Assembly: GCA_947478865.1 (NCBI GenBank)
Contig: CANJXF010000018.1
Location: 1-64,000, forward strand
Direction of reading: 5' to 3'
DNA length: 64,000 nucleotides
Origin: Verrucomicrobiales bacterium
Lineage (GTDB): Bacteria > Verrucomicrobiota > Verrucomicrobiia > Limisphaerales > CANJXF01
In this document: positions 1 through 9,402 of the stretch, one piece after another
Numbering within the stretch: the stretch's first letter is position 1
Layout of the letters: each line of letters opens with the position of its first letter
Made by a program: the position numbers and the translations under genes
Notes under the pieces: generated by a model
Told to the model about the DNA's origin: nothing
Database searches by the model: none
The model's input: the letters and a program-made list of their open reading frames with translations, nothing else

Positions 1-130
1 ATTCCTGCCATCGGCAATTCTCGACGTTTCTTAAGTTTCCTGCAAGATGTTGCGCGCAGCTCGGTGTTCTCCGAGCCGCTGCCAACCTCTGCGTCACCTG
101 CCGCATTCTTCCCCCCGACATCATTACCCA

Positions 131-775
131 CTACAAACGTCGAGGAACCCCCAGTTTTACCGCCGGCCCGCCGGAGATTGACTCGTAGGAGAAAGACGAA
201 TTCTCCGTGGCAAAATACTTGTATCCGACACCCAGCGACATGCTCTCGTTTATATCAAAACGCACGCCGGCGAAGAACTGATAAGCGAACACCGCGTCGT
301 CTTCAGGGTCAAAAAGGGTCACCGCCCCATTGGAGATGTTGTCGGTGGCGAAGACCGTCACGGACCCGCCAGCGCCCGCTCCGATGTAGGGCGTGATGAT
401 CGTGCGGGGGATCGGGTATCGGAGAGTCACATTCGCCATCAGGGGCACGTTGTAAAGGAAGGTGTCGTTCACGGTGAAGCCCTGGATGTGGTCAATCTCG
501 TTGCCGATCCAACCTGTTTCCAATTCCGTGGATAACCATGGATTGAACGCATAGCCAGCGGCTCCTTCGAACGCGAAGCCGGTGCGGTAATTGATTTTGT
601 TGCCGGTCGAGAAACCGGTGAATTCTGTAATCTTGCTGTCCTCAGTGAAAGCAGGGCCGCCCCCCACGTGGAGATAAAAGCCGGCGGAATTATCCGGGTA
701 TTGTGCGAGGCAGGGTTGCGGAAAGAGAAGCGCCGCCGTCACCAAGGCCAAGGCGGAAAGAAGGTATGATTTCAT
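131..775 (-). CDS. Outer-membrane beta-barrel protein
   Basis: Small outer-membrane barrel of the opacity/OmpA-like eight-stranded type, 214 aa. The start is placed at the ATG at 775 because it opens a clean signal peptide (MKSYLLSALALVTAALLF, then CLAQ before the likely cleavage); an in-frame ATG 45 bases upstream only adds a polar leader. The mature part alternates amphipathic strands rich in Gly and aromatics (FYLHVGGGPAF, YIGAGAGGS, LGVGYKYF). Odd: it ends in PRRL rather than the usual terminal aromatic strand, and one extra base in the C-run at 148-152 would open a frame continuing LGGSSTFVVG, so the 3' end may be frameshifted. No operon partner is visible. Family call good, specific role unknown. 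Confidence 0.7.
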   Translation of the reverse strand: MKSYLLSALALVTAALLFPQPCLAQYPDNSAGFYLHVGGGPAFTEDSKITEFTGFSTGNKINYRTGFAFEGAAGYAFNPWLSTELETGWIGNEIDHIQGFTVNDTFLYNVPLMANVTLRYPIPRTIITPYIGAGAGGSVTVFATDNISNGAVTLFDPEDDAVFAYQFFAGVRFDINESMSLGVGYKYFATENSSFSYESISGGPAVKLGVPRRL

Positions 776-1323
776 AAGGTTAATCCGATTTAGTTTGGGC
801 AACCCTTTGGCCACGTTCACTTATTCGGAGAGGCCTGGTGGCTGCGTCAAATAAAATGGCACCACTTTGCCCTGGCGTCCAGTCCGCGTCCAAAGTGGCA
901 ATGCGGATGGGCCGATCTCATAATTGTTCTCAGGGGACTGTGAGCTGCTGCGGTGCGGTTCGTCGTTGGTGTTTTTACAGGCTGATTTTATTTCCGCGGA
1001 CTGACCTTCAATAACGCCGCACCGCCGACGTTTTGTCGGCTTAAGGCTTTCGCAATGCCGTGAGGTTCGAGCAAGCGGACACAAACGGCCTGGCGATGGC
1101 CACGGGCAACGTTTCTTTGTGGACGGCCCAACCGATGTGATGCACTGTTTTGTTCATGGGCGCTTGTTTCCTTTTTGAGGTTGTGGATGATTCCTTGTTT
1201 CGACGTCGGGCCTTTCGCCTTCCGGCTCGGCCTGGCTCACGCCCGGCAACCCTCGTTCTACCGGATCCAAACGCCCTCTTAAACCCTTCGTTAAGCCATA
1301 CGGTCTAGGCCGCTTCACACGCC
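776..1323. other. Intergenic region, no gene recognised
   Basis: About 550 bases between divergent genes. A minus-strand open frame at 821-1084 (87 codons) has no recognisable domain or signal and is probably chance. No convincing promoter or hairpin was picked out. Confidence 0.5.
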
Positions 1324-1773
1324 ATGCGTTACTCGATTCCAGCTATTGCACTCGCCACCCTCCTACTCAGCGGCTGCTGTGTTCGCATGGCAGCGAAGGT
1401 GCGGAATGAGACCGGCAGAGACGTCAGGCTTATGGTAGTTCGACATTCGGGACAGACCGACGTGGTTGCCATCAAAGCTGGCTCTTCAGCTCTTGTTGCC
1501 GGGGTCATGCCACACCTCGACTGGTCGCCAGACTTTTGGGTCGTCACAGACGGGCAGGCGCGCTTCACGTTTGGCGACGTTTCCCCCATTGCTTCGATGC
1601 CAGAAGCTTTCATCAGTGGTTCACGCTTCACGAGTGATTTTCCATGCCGACGAGTGACGCAGCATGTGAGGCTTGCTTCAGACATGACCATTCACGCCGT
1701 TCGCGTCATCGGCTACACCGACAAAGAGCCACCGCTGTTTCCGATTCATTACACCAAGAAGGAGGCAGAGTGA
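1324..1773 (+). CDS. Small putative lipoprotein
   Basis: 149 aa protein of unknown function. The N-terminus is a lipoprotein signal: a short basic start, a hydrophobic run and the lipobox LLSGC with Cys18 as the lipidated residue, so it is probably anchored to a membrane facing the periplasm. The rest (RNETGRDVRLMVV onward) looks like a small beta-rich domain with several Cys residues; no named family was recognised. It stands alone between two poorly coding stretches, with no obvious operon partner. Confidence 0.6.
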   Translation: MRYSIPAIALATLLLSGCCVRMAAKVRNETGRDVRLMVVRHSGQTDVVAIKAGSSALVAGVMPHLDWSPDFWVVTDGQARFTFGDVSPIASMPEAFISGSRFTSDFPCRRVTQHVRLASDMTIHAVRVIGYTDKEPPLFPIHYTKKEAE

Positions 1774-2102
1774 TTACGAAGACGTGGCCTAACCTCCAAG
1801 CCCAGCTTTGACCGACTGAGCGGAGCGAAGGAGCATCGAAGCTAGCCGTTGTGGAACAAGCCCGGTGGAACCACCTGAAGTTTTCTCTGCGGTTTTCTTT
1901 TCCGGCCTGACCGGGGCGCTGCATTCGCCGAGATTTGTGTGGTGTGGTTGGTTTTCGCGGGGTTGAGTATTTTGAGCTTTGTGTCGTTGAAGAAGCTGAA
2001 GAGTTTGTCAGATGATACCCATGAAACCTAACCAGTCGGGAGGCTTGCGGGGGGGGAGTTATCTGCGGGTTGAAACCGGAAAAGGGGTTTCCGCCCTCCC
2101 TT
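1774..2102. other. Intergenic region upstream of an IS remnant
   Basis: About 330 bases with no coding frame that resembles a protein. It contains a G-run near 2050. It may be the decayed outer end of the transposable element whose transposase tail lies just to the right; that is inference. Confidence 0.4.
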
Positions 2103-2237
2103 TTAAGCCATTGCTGCGATGGCTTGCGTGAGTTCCGGGAAGCGCACGAGGTTCAATGCTCGTTTCAGGTTGCAGGTCAGCACGGTCAGACTCATCTCCT
2201 CGGCGACTCCTGCCGGTCCTTTGCAGTGCAGGTGGCG
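2103..2237 (-). pseudogene. Transposase C-terminal remnant (IS1182-like)
   Basis: Reading the minus strand from 2237 to the TAA at 2105-2103 gives a 44-codon stretch that starts RHLHCKGP, continues GVAEEMSLTVLTCNLKRALN and ends AIAAMA. This matches the well-conserved tail of DDE transposases of the IS1182 type (R-H-F-x-x-R-G ... V-x-x-E-x-x-L-x-x-x-x-Y-N-L-K-R). A TAG stop lies immediately upstream in the same frame at 2240-2238 and no further transposase sequence follows, so only a fragment survives. It lies directly downstream of the efflux adaptor gene, where a partner ATPase might have been expected. The family match is from memory of the motif, not from a search. Confidence 0.6.
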
Positions 2238-2380
2238 CTATTTCCGGTTCAAAAAACTTTTTTCACTTTTTTTCAAACGCTCGGCTCTTGTCGGTGTCTG
2301 ACTTTCTACAGATGAGCCGCGTAACGTGGATCGGTTTTCCCCAACCACACGTAACACGCCCCAGACCTCGAAATCCCGTT

Positions 2381-2415
2381 AGGCCTTCGACTTTGTCGGA
2401 GGCCTTTTCTTTTTT
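2381..2415 (+). terminator. Rho-independent terminator with no assigned gene
   Basis: An 11 bp stem (2381-2391 pairing with 2395-2405, one G-T pair, loop TTT) is followed by a T-rich tract to 2415. The T-run is on the plus strand, so it should terminate rightward transcription, yet no plus-strand gene lies within 600 bases upstream. It may end an unannotated RNA, or protect the convergent efflux genes. Confidence 0.6.
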
Positions 2416-2431
2416 GATCGGGCGGCGCGAA

Positions 2432-3391
2432 CTAGTTCCGGGGCAGAAAGTCGACTTTTGCGCTCAACTCAGGGGTTAGAAAGATATCCGGCTCGAGGAT
2501 CTGCACTTTGATCTGCAGCGTCCCCTTTTGCCGATTGGCTTCCGGCGCAATTTCCGCGACGTAAGCCGCATACGTCTTTTCCGGATACGCTTCGGGGCTG
2601 ACCCGGCATTTCTGGTTTAGAAATACCTTGGCCAAATCGGCTTCGTTCAGATCGATTTCCACCTGCAAATCTTTCGGGTTGGCGAGGGCGATCAGCGCGG
2701 TGCTCGGGCCGCGGCTGCCGCCAAAACTTTGCGGCACAACCAGCTCGGCCGGATCGACCAATTTCTCGAGGACGACGCCGTCAATGGGCGAACGAATGAC
2801 GGTCCAATCCAGGTAGGTTTGCGCCAGTTGCAGGTTGGCTTGTGCCTCGGTGAGCGAGGCGCGGGTGGAATCCAGGTGCAGCCGCGCGTCGTCTTCGGCC
2901 TGCTTGGATTCGACCTGCGACAGGTTCAAGGTCTGGATGCGCTTGTAGTCCAGCTCGGCTTTGGAAACGGCGACTTGCGCATTGGTGACGCGACCTCGCG
3001 CCTCGGCGACCCGGGCTTTCTGTTCCGCATCATCAAGCAGCACCACGACCTGGCCGTTGGTGACCGGATCGCCTTTTTTCACGCCGATCCAATTGACGAC
3101 GCCGAGGAAACGCGGGCTCAGCTCGATCCGTTCGCGGTTGACGATGTAACCGCTGACCGTGAGCAGAGCGTCGTTGGTTTTTGCCGGAACAGGCGCAGCG
3201 GCCGTGTTCGTGGATGCCGATGAAGCTTTTGAGACGACCAGGCGCCGGGAATCGCTATTTTTCGGCCAGGCGAAATAGACGGCAGCGGCGGTAATTGCGA
3301 CCACGACCAAAATGATCAGCCAAAAGGCCGCTTTTGGCCGCGACTTGGCGCTGCGATCAATTTTGAGCTGGCTGAGTTGGTCCGGATTCAT
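2432..3391 (-). CDS. HlyD-family periplasmic adaptor (membrane fusion protein)
   Basis: 319 aa adaptor subunit of a tripartite or ABC-type efflux or secretion system. One transmembrane segment lies near residues 24-42 (FWLIILVVVAITAAAVYFAW). It is followed by a biotinyl-lipoyl-like half (SGYIVNRERIELSPRFLG, GDPVTNGQVVVLLDD), a coiled-coil hairpin (about 125-190), the second lipoyl half (TVIRSPIDGVVLEKLV) and a beta-barrel domain. The order is typical of the family. It lies 69 bases downstream of an FtsX-type permease on the same strand and probably forms an operon with it. The MacB-like ATPase expected in such sets is not beside it; an IS remnant follows instead. Confidence 0.85.
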   Translation of the reverse strand: MNPDQLSQLKIDRSAKSRPKAAFWLIILVVVAITAAAVYFAWPKNSDSRRLVVSKASSASTNTAAAPVPAKTNDALLTVSGYIVNRERIELSPRFLGVVNWIGVKKGDPVTNGQVVVLLDDAEQKARVAEARGRVTNAQVAVSKAELDYKRIQTLNLSQVESKQAEDDARLHLDSTRASLTEAQANLQLAQTYLDWTVIRSPIDGVVLEKLVDPAELVVPQSFGGSRGPSTALIALANPKDLQVEIDLNEADLAKVFLNQKCRVSPEAYPEKTYAAYVAEIAPEANRQKGTLQIKVQILEPDIFLTPELSAKVDFLPRN

Positions 3392-3460
3392 TTTGCGGTG
3401 CGAAGATGAGGTGATTTGCGCGTTCAGGAAAGCAGAATTGCATGGGTGTCTGGGTGCGGT

Positions 3461-4624
3461 TTAAACGGATTTCAAAGCGGCGATGACGGGCAACCGGGCC
3501 GCGCGCAAGGCCGGCAAAAAACTTCCGATCACCCCGACGAGCACGGAAAAAACCAGCCCCTTGGTCGCGAGCCACGGGGTGATCCGGAACTGGAAAATAA
3601 TTTCGCTAAACGATTCAAAGCTCATCGTTCCCGTCGCGTAACCGTTCATCGGCAACGAGAGCAGGCATCCGATAATTCCGCCGACCAACGCCAGGAATGC
3701 GCCCTCGAAAAGGAACGAAAGCAAGATGGAGCGCCGGCGAAAGCCGAGGACCCGCAGCGTCCCGATCTCGCGGGTTCGAGAGCCCACGCTGGCGTACATC
3801 GTGTTCATCGCGGCGAAAACCGCGCCAATCGACATCGCGGTGGCGAGAAAGTTTCCGAGAATTTTGATCGGCGTCGCCGTCATGGTTTGCGCGCTGTAGT
3901 AGGAGACCTCGGGCATCCCGCGCAACGGCAGGCGCTTGTCCACTTCCATTTTGTTGGTGAGCGAATTCGCGGCGGCATCCGATAACACCCGGACCAGGAC
4001 GCTGGAATAATTGTCGCGATCAAAAACCGACCGCGCTTCGTCCGCATCCATCCAGACCTCGGAATCGAAGGCGCTGTTTTGCCCGTCCATGAAGCCGACC
4101 ACCGTCAATTCCTGCCCCGCGCTTTTGAAACGCTGTCCAATTTCGAAGTTGGCGATGCGATCGGCGAGCCGCCTGGCCACGACCACTTCGCGCTTGCCCG
4201 GGACGAACCAGCGTCCGGTCACGAGCGAAACCTGCGGGCGCAGGTTCATGCCCAAGGGAGAAATGCCGCGCACCAGCACATTGGCCTCACCTTTTTCATC
4301 GCGTCGGATCAAGTTGATCAGCACCAGCACGTCTGCGGAAACCAGCGGGTGGCCGGATTCGTCGCGCGCGATTTCCGGCCAATATTGAATGAGCCGAAGC
4401 TGCTCCCGCGTGACCTGGCTGCTGGATTCGGCGGTGGATCCTTTGCGCACGATCATGACGTTGCGAGGGTCGCCGGTGTTGCGGCTCGATTTTTCCAAAC
4501 CGACGGCGAGTGCCTGGACCAGAACGTAAACGGCCACGACCAGGGCGACGCCGAGGATGGTGGCGAGCGTCGCGCGCCAGCGCACCAGCACGTTGCGAAT
4601 GTTGTAAGTGAGCGGAAGAGCCAT
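3461..4624 (-). CDS. ABC transporter permease, FtsX/MacB-type
   Basis: 387 aa inner-membrane permease. It has an N-terminal transmembrane helix (about residues 18-40), a large periplasmic MacB-like domain (NVMIVRKGST ... VTGRWFVPGKREVVVARRLAD) and three C-terminal helices with the conserved FtsX signature TREIGTLRVLGFRRRSIL. MacB-type proteins that carry an ATPase are usually fused at the N-terminus; this one has none, so it needs a separate ATPase. The adaptor gene follows on the same strand. The start ATG at 4624 leads into MALPLTYNIRNVLVRWRATL, the usual opening of this family. Substrate unknown. Confidence 0.85.
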   Translation of the reverse strand: MALPLTYNIRNVLVRWRATLATILGVALVVAVYVLVQALAVGLEKSSRNTGDPRNVMIVRKGSTAESSSQVTREQLRLIQYWPEIARDESGHPLVSADVLVLINLIRRDEKGEANVLVRGISPLGMNLRPQVSLVTGRWFVPGKREVVVARRLADRIANFEIGQRFKSAGQELTVVGFMDGQNSAFDSEVWMDADEARSVFDRDNYSSVLVRVLSDAAANSLTNKMEVDKRLPLRGMPEVSYYSAQTMTATPIKILGNFLATAMSIGAVFAAMNTMYASVGSRTREIGTLRVLGFRRRSILLSFLFEGAFLALVGGIIGCLLSLPMNGYATGTMSFESFSEIIFQFRITPWLATKGLVFSVLVGVIGSFLPALRAARLPVIAALKSV

Positions 4625-4735
4625 GCTGAAATTAGCTGAGCAAAAAAGCGCGCATCACATCCTTGTTAACTCGCTTCCCGCTTCGTTCAATCCTAAACTT
4701 TGGAACGATTAACAAATTGGCGTGTTTAAATTCAA

Positions 4736-5362
4736 GTGAAGCATTGGAAGATCATCGCATTTCTGCTCGTGTTGAGTGTCGGGGCTTTGCTGGTTTTTAG
4801 AAGCTGCCAGCCGACGAAATACGCGAACCTTCCTCCAAGCGCCAGTGGCGATTGGGTCGCGTTCGGCGACAGCCTCACCTCCGGGTTCGGTGCCGCGCAG
4901 GGCAATGATTACCCGACTTTGCTGAGCCGGAAAATCGGGCGCCCGATCCGCAACGGCGGGGTGCCGGGGCAGACCACGGAGAACGCGTTGCAGCGGCTCG
5001 AGGAAATCGTTCGCCTCCAGCCGCGGGTCGTTTTGCTTTGTCTCGGCGGCAACGACGGACTGCAACATCTGCCAATGGACAGGACCTTTGCCAATCTTTC
5101 CGCGATCATTGACCGGTTGCAGGCAGGCGGAAGCTTTGTGGTGTTGATCGGCGTGAGAAGCGCCTCGATCTCGGATCGTTACGCGAAACCGTTTCAAAAT
5201 CTGGCAAAAGAGAAGCAGGTGTTGCTCGTGCCGAACATTCTCAGCGGCATTCTGGGCACGCCGAATTTGATGTCAGACTACATCCATCCGAATGACGACG
5301 GCTACAAGGCCATTGCCGATCGGCTTGAAGCCATTCTCAACCCGATTCTCCCCAAACTTTGA
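4736..5362 (+). CDS. GDSL-type lipase/arylesterase (TesA-like)
   Basis: 208 aa SGNH-fold serine hydrolase. The catalytic blocks are all visible: block I GDSLTSGFGA with the nucleophile Ser, the Gly of block II (NGGVPGQTT), block III GGNDGLQH with the oxyanion Asn, and block V IHPNDDGY with the Asp-His pair. An N-terminal hydrophobic segment (HWKIIAFLLVLSVGALLVF) points to export or membrane anchoring. The start is a GTG at 4736; no better ATG precedes the signal. It is divergent from the permease gene, 111 bases away, and appears to be monocistronic. It probably cleaves short acyl esters or lysophospholipids; the natural substrate is unknown. Confidence 0.85.
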   Translation: MKHWKIIAFLLVLSVGALLVFRSCQPTKYANLPPSASGDWVAFGDSLTSGFGAAQGNDYPTLLSRKIGRPIRNGGVPGQTTENALQRLEEIVRLQPRVVLLCLGGNDGLQHLPMDRTFANLSAIIDRLQAGGSFVVLIGVRSASISDRYAKPFQNLAKEKQVLLVPNILSGILGTPNLMSDYIHPNDDGYKAIADRLEAILNPILPKL

Positions 5363-5560
5363 CGGGCTTTTCAGAGCGCGCCGCCGGTTGATCCGTTTGA
5401 ACCCGAATTCCGAAGTGTCGGGAGGCATCCGCGCCTTCCGCTTCACCGCCCGGTTTCCAATTTTCATCTCGGAATTCGGGCTGAATTCAGCTTGTTCGAG
5501 CGCGCCAATTGTCTGCTTGTGCATCGTCTCGGTGGCAGGCTAGCGTGGAATCCAGTCAGC

Positions 5561-8458
5561 GTGAAACTTTACCAGACCATCATTCTTGTGATCGCGATGA
5601 GCATGGGCTCTTGCCTGAGCATGTTCGGCTACAACATCGCGATCTGGCCGGGCGAGGACGCCAGCGTTTGGGCCGCGCCCTTGAATCTCACCAATGTCGT
5701 TGCCGTTTCCGGGGGCGACGGCCACGCGATGGCGTTGCGCGCCGACGGCACGGTGGTGAATTGGGCGGGCCCGAATTTCTCTGACATGGGGGTGACGAAT
5801 GCCCTGCAGATCGCCTCGGGCTGGTGCCATGACTTGATTGTCAAATCTGACGGCACGGTTGTGGATCCCGGTTGCACCAGCACCGCGCCGGGGAATACCG
5901 CCATGCCAGCCGGCCTCAGCAGTGTCGTTGCGGCAGCCGGCGGCGCGGAGCACAGCCTGGTGTTGAAATCCGATGGCACCTGCGTTTCGTGGGGATGGAT
6001 GACCGTCAGCTCCGGATACGTGCCCGCGGGATTGAGCAACGTGACTGCGATCGCGGCAGGTTGGGATGTGAGCGCGGCGCTAATGTCCGACGGAACCGTG
6101 GTGAACTGGGGCTATAGCGGTTATGGCGGCACGGGAGGAAATGGGCTGACCGGTATCGCGGCCATTGCCATGGGGCATTCGCACGGGCTGGCCTTGCGCA
6201 CCAATGGAACGGTGGTCACGTGGGGCGGCACAATTTCCGCGCCGCCGGTGACTCTGACGAACGTGGTTAAGATCGGGGCGAAGCAACAGTGGGCCTGCGT
6301 TTTGCAACAGGACGGAACGTTAATCAACTGGGGCTACGACGCCGGGCAGCTCAACGGCCCCGATCAAAAGCTGACCAACGTTCTCCAGCTCGCTCCGATG
6401 AATTGGGCCGGGATGTTGCTCGTCGGCGATGGCGCGCCTCAGCCGCTTTGGATTTTGACCAACCGGGTCGCAGCCGCCGAAAGCACGGTGGCGTTCAAAG
6501 GCGAAGCCGTCGGCACGGAGCCGCTCTTCTATCAATGGTATTTCAACGGAACCAATCTGCCCGGAGCCACCGTGCCGACGCTCACAATCACCAGCGTGCA
6601 ACCCGGTCAGGCAGGGAGCTATTTTGTCGTCGTGAGCAACGCGTTTGGGGTGAGAACGAATGCCGGCGCGCAATTGACCCTTGTCCCGGCCATCATCACG
6701 GCACAACCGACGAACCAAACGGTTTATGGCGGAGACAACGTGACGATCTCTTTTGGTGGGGAGGGGAACAACCTGGCTTATCAATGGCGATTTTTCGGGA
6801 CCAACCTGGACGGCGCCACGAACGCGCAACTCATTCTCCCGACGGTCGCGGCCAATCAAGCCGGGGATTATTCGGTGGTGATCAGCAACAGCTATGGCTC
6901 GGTCGAAAGCTCGAATGCAACGCTGAGCGTGATTCCGCTGGCGATTACTTCCCAGCCAGCGGGGTTAAGCCGTTACGTGGGCGATTCCGCCACCTTCTCC
7001 GTGGCGGCAGTGAAAAACGGCCCGTTCGCTTATCAATGGCGATTTGAGGGGATGGATTTGCCCGGGAAGATGAGCAGCGCTTTGACCCTCAACAACCTGA
7101 CGGCGGGCAACGCCGGGAATTATTCCGTCGTCGTCACCAATCCTTACGGCTCGCTAGGAAGCGCTCCCGCGTTTTTGAATGTCGTGAACAGCAAGCCGGT
7201 CATTACCGCGCAGCCAGCCGGCCGAGGCGCGTATCCCGCCGGAAACACGTCGTTTCAAGTCACGGCCGACGGCTCAAAACCATTGTTCTACCAATGGTTG
7301 TTCAACGGAACCAATATCGCCAACGCCACCGGTTCGACGTTGTCCCTGACCAACCTCAATTCGACCAATGCGGGGAATTATACCGTGTTGGTGAGCAACG
7401 CGGCGGGTTCGACGCTGAGTTCCAACGCGGCCTTGACCTTCCTGGTCGTGGTGACCTGGGGACAGACCAATAATTACGGATTGGCCGCGCTGCCGTTGGA
7501 TTTGACCAATGTTTTGGCGGTTGCCGCCGGGGTTAACCACAGCGTGGCGCTGAAGTCGAACGGGCGGGTCGTGGCGTGGGGATACAATTTTTTTGGGCAG
7601 ACCAACGTGCCGTCGAGCGCGAGCAACGTCGTGGCGATCGCCGCCGCGCAAGACCACACTCTGGCGCTGCGCAGCAACGGAACCGTCGTCGCGTGGGGCA
7701 ATGGAGGAATCGGCGTTCCCGCCGGACTCAGCAATGTCATCGCGGTAGCCGCGGGCGATTACCATGGGCTCGCGCTCAAGACCAACGGCACGGTGGTCAC
7801 TTGGGGCGATAGCAACTTCGCCAACAGCACGTTAACCAATGTCCCGGCCAACGTGACCAACGTGGTGGCGATTGCCGCCGGGGGATCGTTTAGCGCTGCG
7901 TTGCGAGCCAATGGCTCGGTTGTCACCTGGGGATCAAGTCCGCCTTCCACGAACGGAATGACCAACGTGGTGGCGATCGCCGCGAGCGAATTTCCGCTCG
8001 TCGCGCTCAAGGCTGATGGCAAGGTGGTCGCCGTGAACGTGACGGCTGCACCCGCAACTTTGACCAACGGCGTAGCGGTGGCGGCGGGTCGCTATCATGC
8101 GATGGCTTTAAAATCCAATGGCACCGTGACCAATTGGGTGGCTGGCAATCCAGTGACACCGACCAACCTCACCAACGTCGCCGTCTTGGCTTCCGGGCAA
8201 TATCACTGCCTGGCGATCATCGGCAACGGCCCGCAACCCGGCCAGATCGGGTTCAACAACCTGAAGCAGATTTCCAATTCCTTCAGTGGTTCCGTGCCCT
8301 CGCAAATCGGGCACGTTTATTGGCTGGAATACAAAACCAATGTAACCAATGCCGCTTGGATTACGCTGCCGTTGAACGCGGGGAACGACGCTGCTTTAAC
8401 CCTGACCGACAGCGGAGCGACCAATGCGACTCGCTTCTATCGCGTCCGCCAGTGGTGA
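5561..8458 (+). CDS. Secreted RCC1-repeat protein interrupted by Ig-like domains
   Basis: About 965 aa from the GTG at 5561, chosen because it begins a signal peptide (VKLYQTIILVIAMSMGSCLS); the open frame extends 23 codons upstream to a TTG. The first 300 residues are RCC1-type propeller repeats (pattern VVAVSGGDGHAMALRADGTV). About four Ig-like domains follow (YQWRF or YQW[YL]FNGTN ... AGNYSVVVTN), and then a second block of RCC1 repeats resumes (VLAVAAGVNHSVALKSNGRV). The last 50 residues form a separate module ending RFYRVRQW, shared with two other secreted proteins in this window. Probably a cell-surface or extracellular protein; function unknown. Confidence 0.8.
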   Translation: MKLYQTIILVIAMSMGSCLSMFGYNIAIWPGEDASVWAAPLNLTNVVAVSGGDGHAMALRADGTVVNWAGPNFSDMGVTNALQIASGWCHDLIVKSDGTVVDPGCTSTAPGNTAMPAGLSSVVAAAGGAEHSLVLKSDGTCVSWGWMTVSSGYVPAGLSNVTAIAAGWDVSAALMSDGTVVNWGYSGYGGTGGNGLTGIAAIAMGHSHGLALRTNGTVVTWGGTISAPPVTLTNVVKIGAKQQWACVLQQDGTLINWGYDAGQLNGPDQKLTNVLQLAPMNWAGMLLVGDGAPQPLWILTNRVAAAESTVAFKGEAVGTEPLFYQWYFNGTNLPGATVPTLTITSVQPGQAGSYFVVVSNAFGVRTNAGAQLTLVPAIITAQPTNQTVYGGDNVTISFGGEGNNLAYQWRFFGTNLDGATNAQLILPTVAANQAGDYSVVISNSYGSVESSNATLSVIPLAITSQPAGLSRYVGDSATFSVAAVKNGPFAYQWRFEGMDLPGKMSSALTLNNLTAGNAGNYSVVVTNPYGSLGSAPAFLNVVNSKPVITAQPAGRGAYPAGNTSFQVTADGSKPLFYQWLFNGTNIANATGSTLSLTNLNSTNAGNYTVLVSNAAGSTLSSNAALTFLVVVTWGQTNNYGLAALPLDLTNVLAVAAGVNHSVALKSNGRVVAWGYNFFGQTNVPSSASNVVAIAAAQDHTLALRSNGTVVAWGNGGIGVPAGLSNVIAVAAGDYHGLALKTNGTVVTWGDSNFANSTLTNVPANVTNVVAIAAGGSFSAALRANGSVVTWGSSPPSTNGMTNVVAIAASEFPLVALKADGKVVAVNVTAAPATLTNGVAVAAGRYHAMALKSNGTVTNWVAGNPVTPTNLTNVAVLASGQYHCLAIIGNGPQPGQIGFNNLKQISNSFSGSVPSQIGHVYWLEYKTNVTNAAWITLPLNAGNDAALTLTDSGATNATRFYRVRQW

Positions 8459-8627
8459 CCGGTTTTCCACTACCGCGATCGAATTTCGGCGGGGCGATGG
8501 CGGCGCAATTCGCGCGGCGCCGGGCGGCGAGAGCGTTCTTTTTGTTAGAATGCTTGAAACGGATTCTCCACGGTGGCATCGTTAGCTCACCGCAAACGCA
8601 AACCGTTCGCCCGTTGCATTTAAAGAT

Positions 8628-9380
8628 ATGAAATCTCGATTCTCGCGCAGTTCCGCTTTTACCTTGATTGAACTCTTGGTGGTCATTGCAATCATCGCCA
8701 TTCTTGCCGGCTTGCTGCTGCCCGCGTTGGGCAAGGCAAAAGGCAAGGCTTTGGCCATTAAGTGTCTGAGCAACCAGAAGCAAATGGCTTTGGCCTACAC
8801 TTTATACGCGAGCGACCAAAACGACCGGATAGTGACCCTTTATTTGTTTAAGACTGCGCCTCCGGGTGCTTTTTTTCCCGGTGATGTTACTTGGTGGGTG
8901 GACTTGTTTCGGCCCTATTTACCCGCAACCAACATCATCGGCTGCCCCATCGTAAAAACCGGCTATGGAATCGCGCTGAGCCATCCGCAACTTTCAAATT
9001 GGGCAGACGACACCACCAAACAGTCGAAGATAAAAAAACCCTCGGAAACGGTCCCGATTGCCGATTCGGGTTTGATCAGTAATCCCGCTGACCTGAACCC
9101 GGACAACTGGGTTGAGGTTCGGGATTCGGCGTTCCTCTATTGGCGCACTCCGGTGAACGCAGGATATTATGACAGCGACCCACAGCGCCCGGTTGGTCGT
9201 CATAACAAACGTTGTAATTTTGGTTTTGTGGATGGCCATGCAGCCGCTATGAAAGTCAGCGGCATAGGCTTGCAGTTTTATCCAGGCAGCACCGCTGGCT
9301 CCGGGGCGAGACCCGTTGCAACCGGAACATTTGGCGGAAACGGATTATCCGATCCCCGCTGGATGTGGGATCCGGAATAA
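8628..9380 (+). CDS. Type II secretion-like pseudopilin with H-X9-DG C-terminus
   Basis: 250 aa. The N-terminus carries the prepilin cleavage and methylation motif [20 protein letters not shown], with the conserved Glu at +5 after the expected cut. The C-terminal part has [16 protein letters not shown], the H-x9-D-G pattern of pseudopilin-like proteins abundant in Verrucomicrobiota and Planctomycetota. A prepilin peptidase elsewhere should process it. These proteins often occur in tens of copies per genome, and whether each forms fibres is unknown. The next gene is on the same strand 22 bases downstream and has its own good Shine-Dalgarno sequence. Confidence 0.88.
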   Translation: MKSRFSRSSAFTLIELLVVIAIIAILAGLLLPALGKAKGKALAIKCLSNQKQMALAYTLYASDQNDRIVTLYLFKTAPPGAFFPGDVTWWVDLFRPYLPATNIIGCPIVKTGYGIALSHPQLSNWADDTTKQSKIKKPSETVPIADSGLISNPADLNPDNWVEVRDSAFLYWRTPVNAGYYDSDPQRPVGRHNKRCNFGFVDGHAAAMKVSGIGLQFYPGSTAGSGARPVATGTFGGNGLSDPRWMWDPE

Positions 9381-9402
9381 CTTCTTTGAGAGAACCAGGA
9401 GA

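Noticed and set aside
821-1084. Minus-strand 87-codon frame upstream of the barrel gene
   Set aside because: Composition is irregular, there is no domain or Shine-Dalgarno sequence, and it abuts the barrel gene leader by chance.
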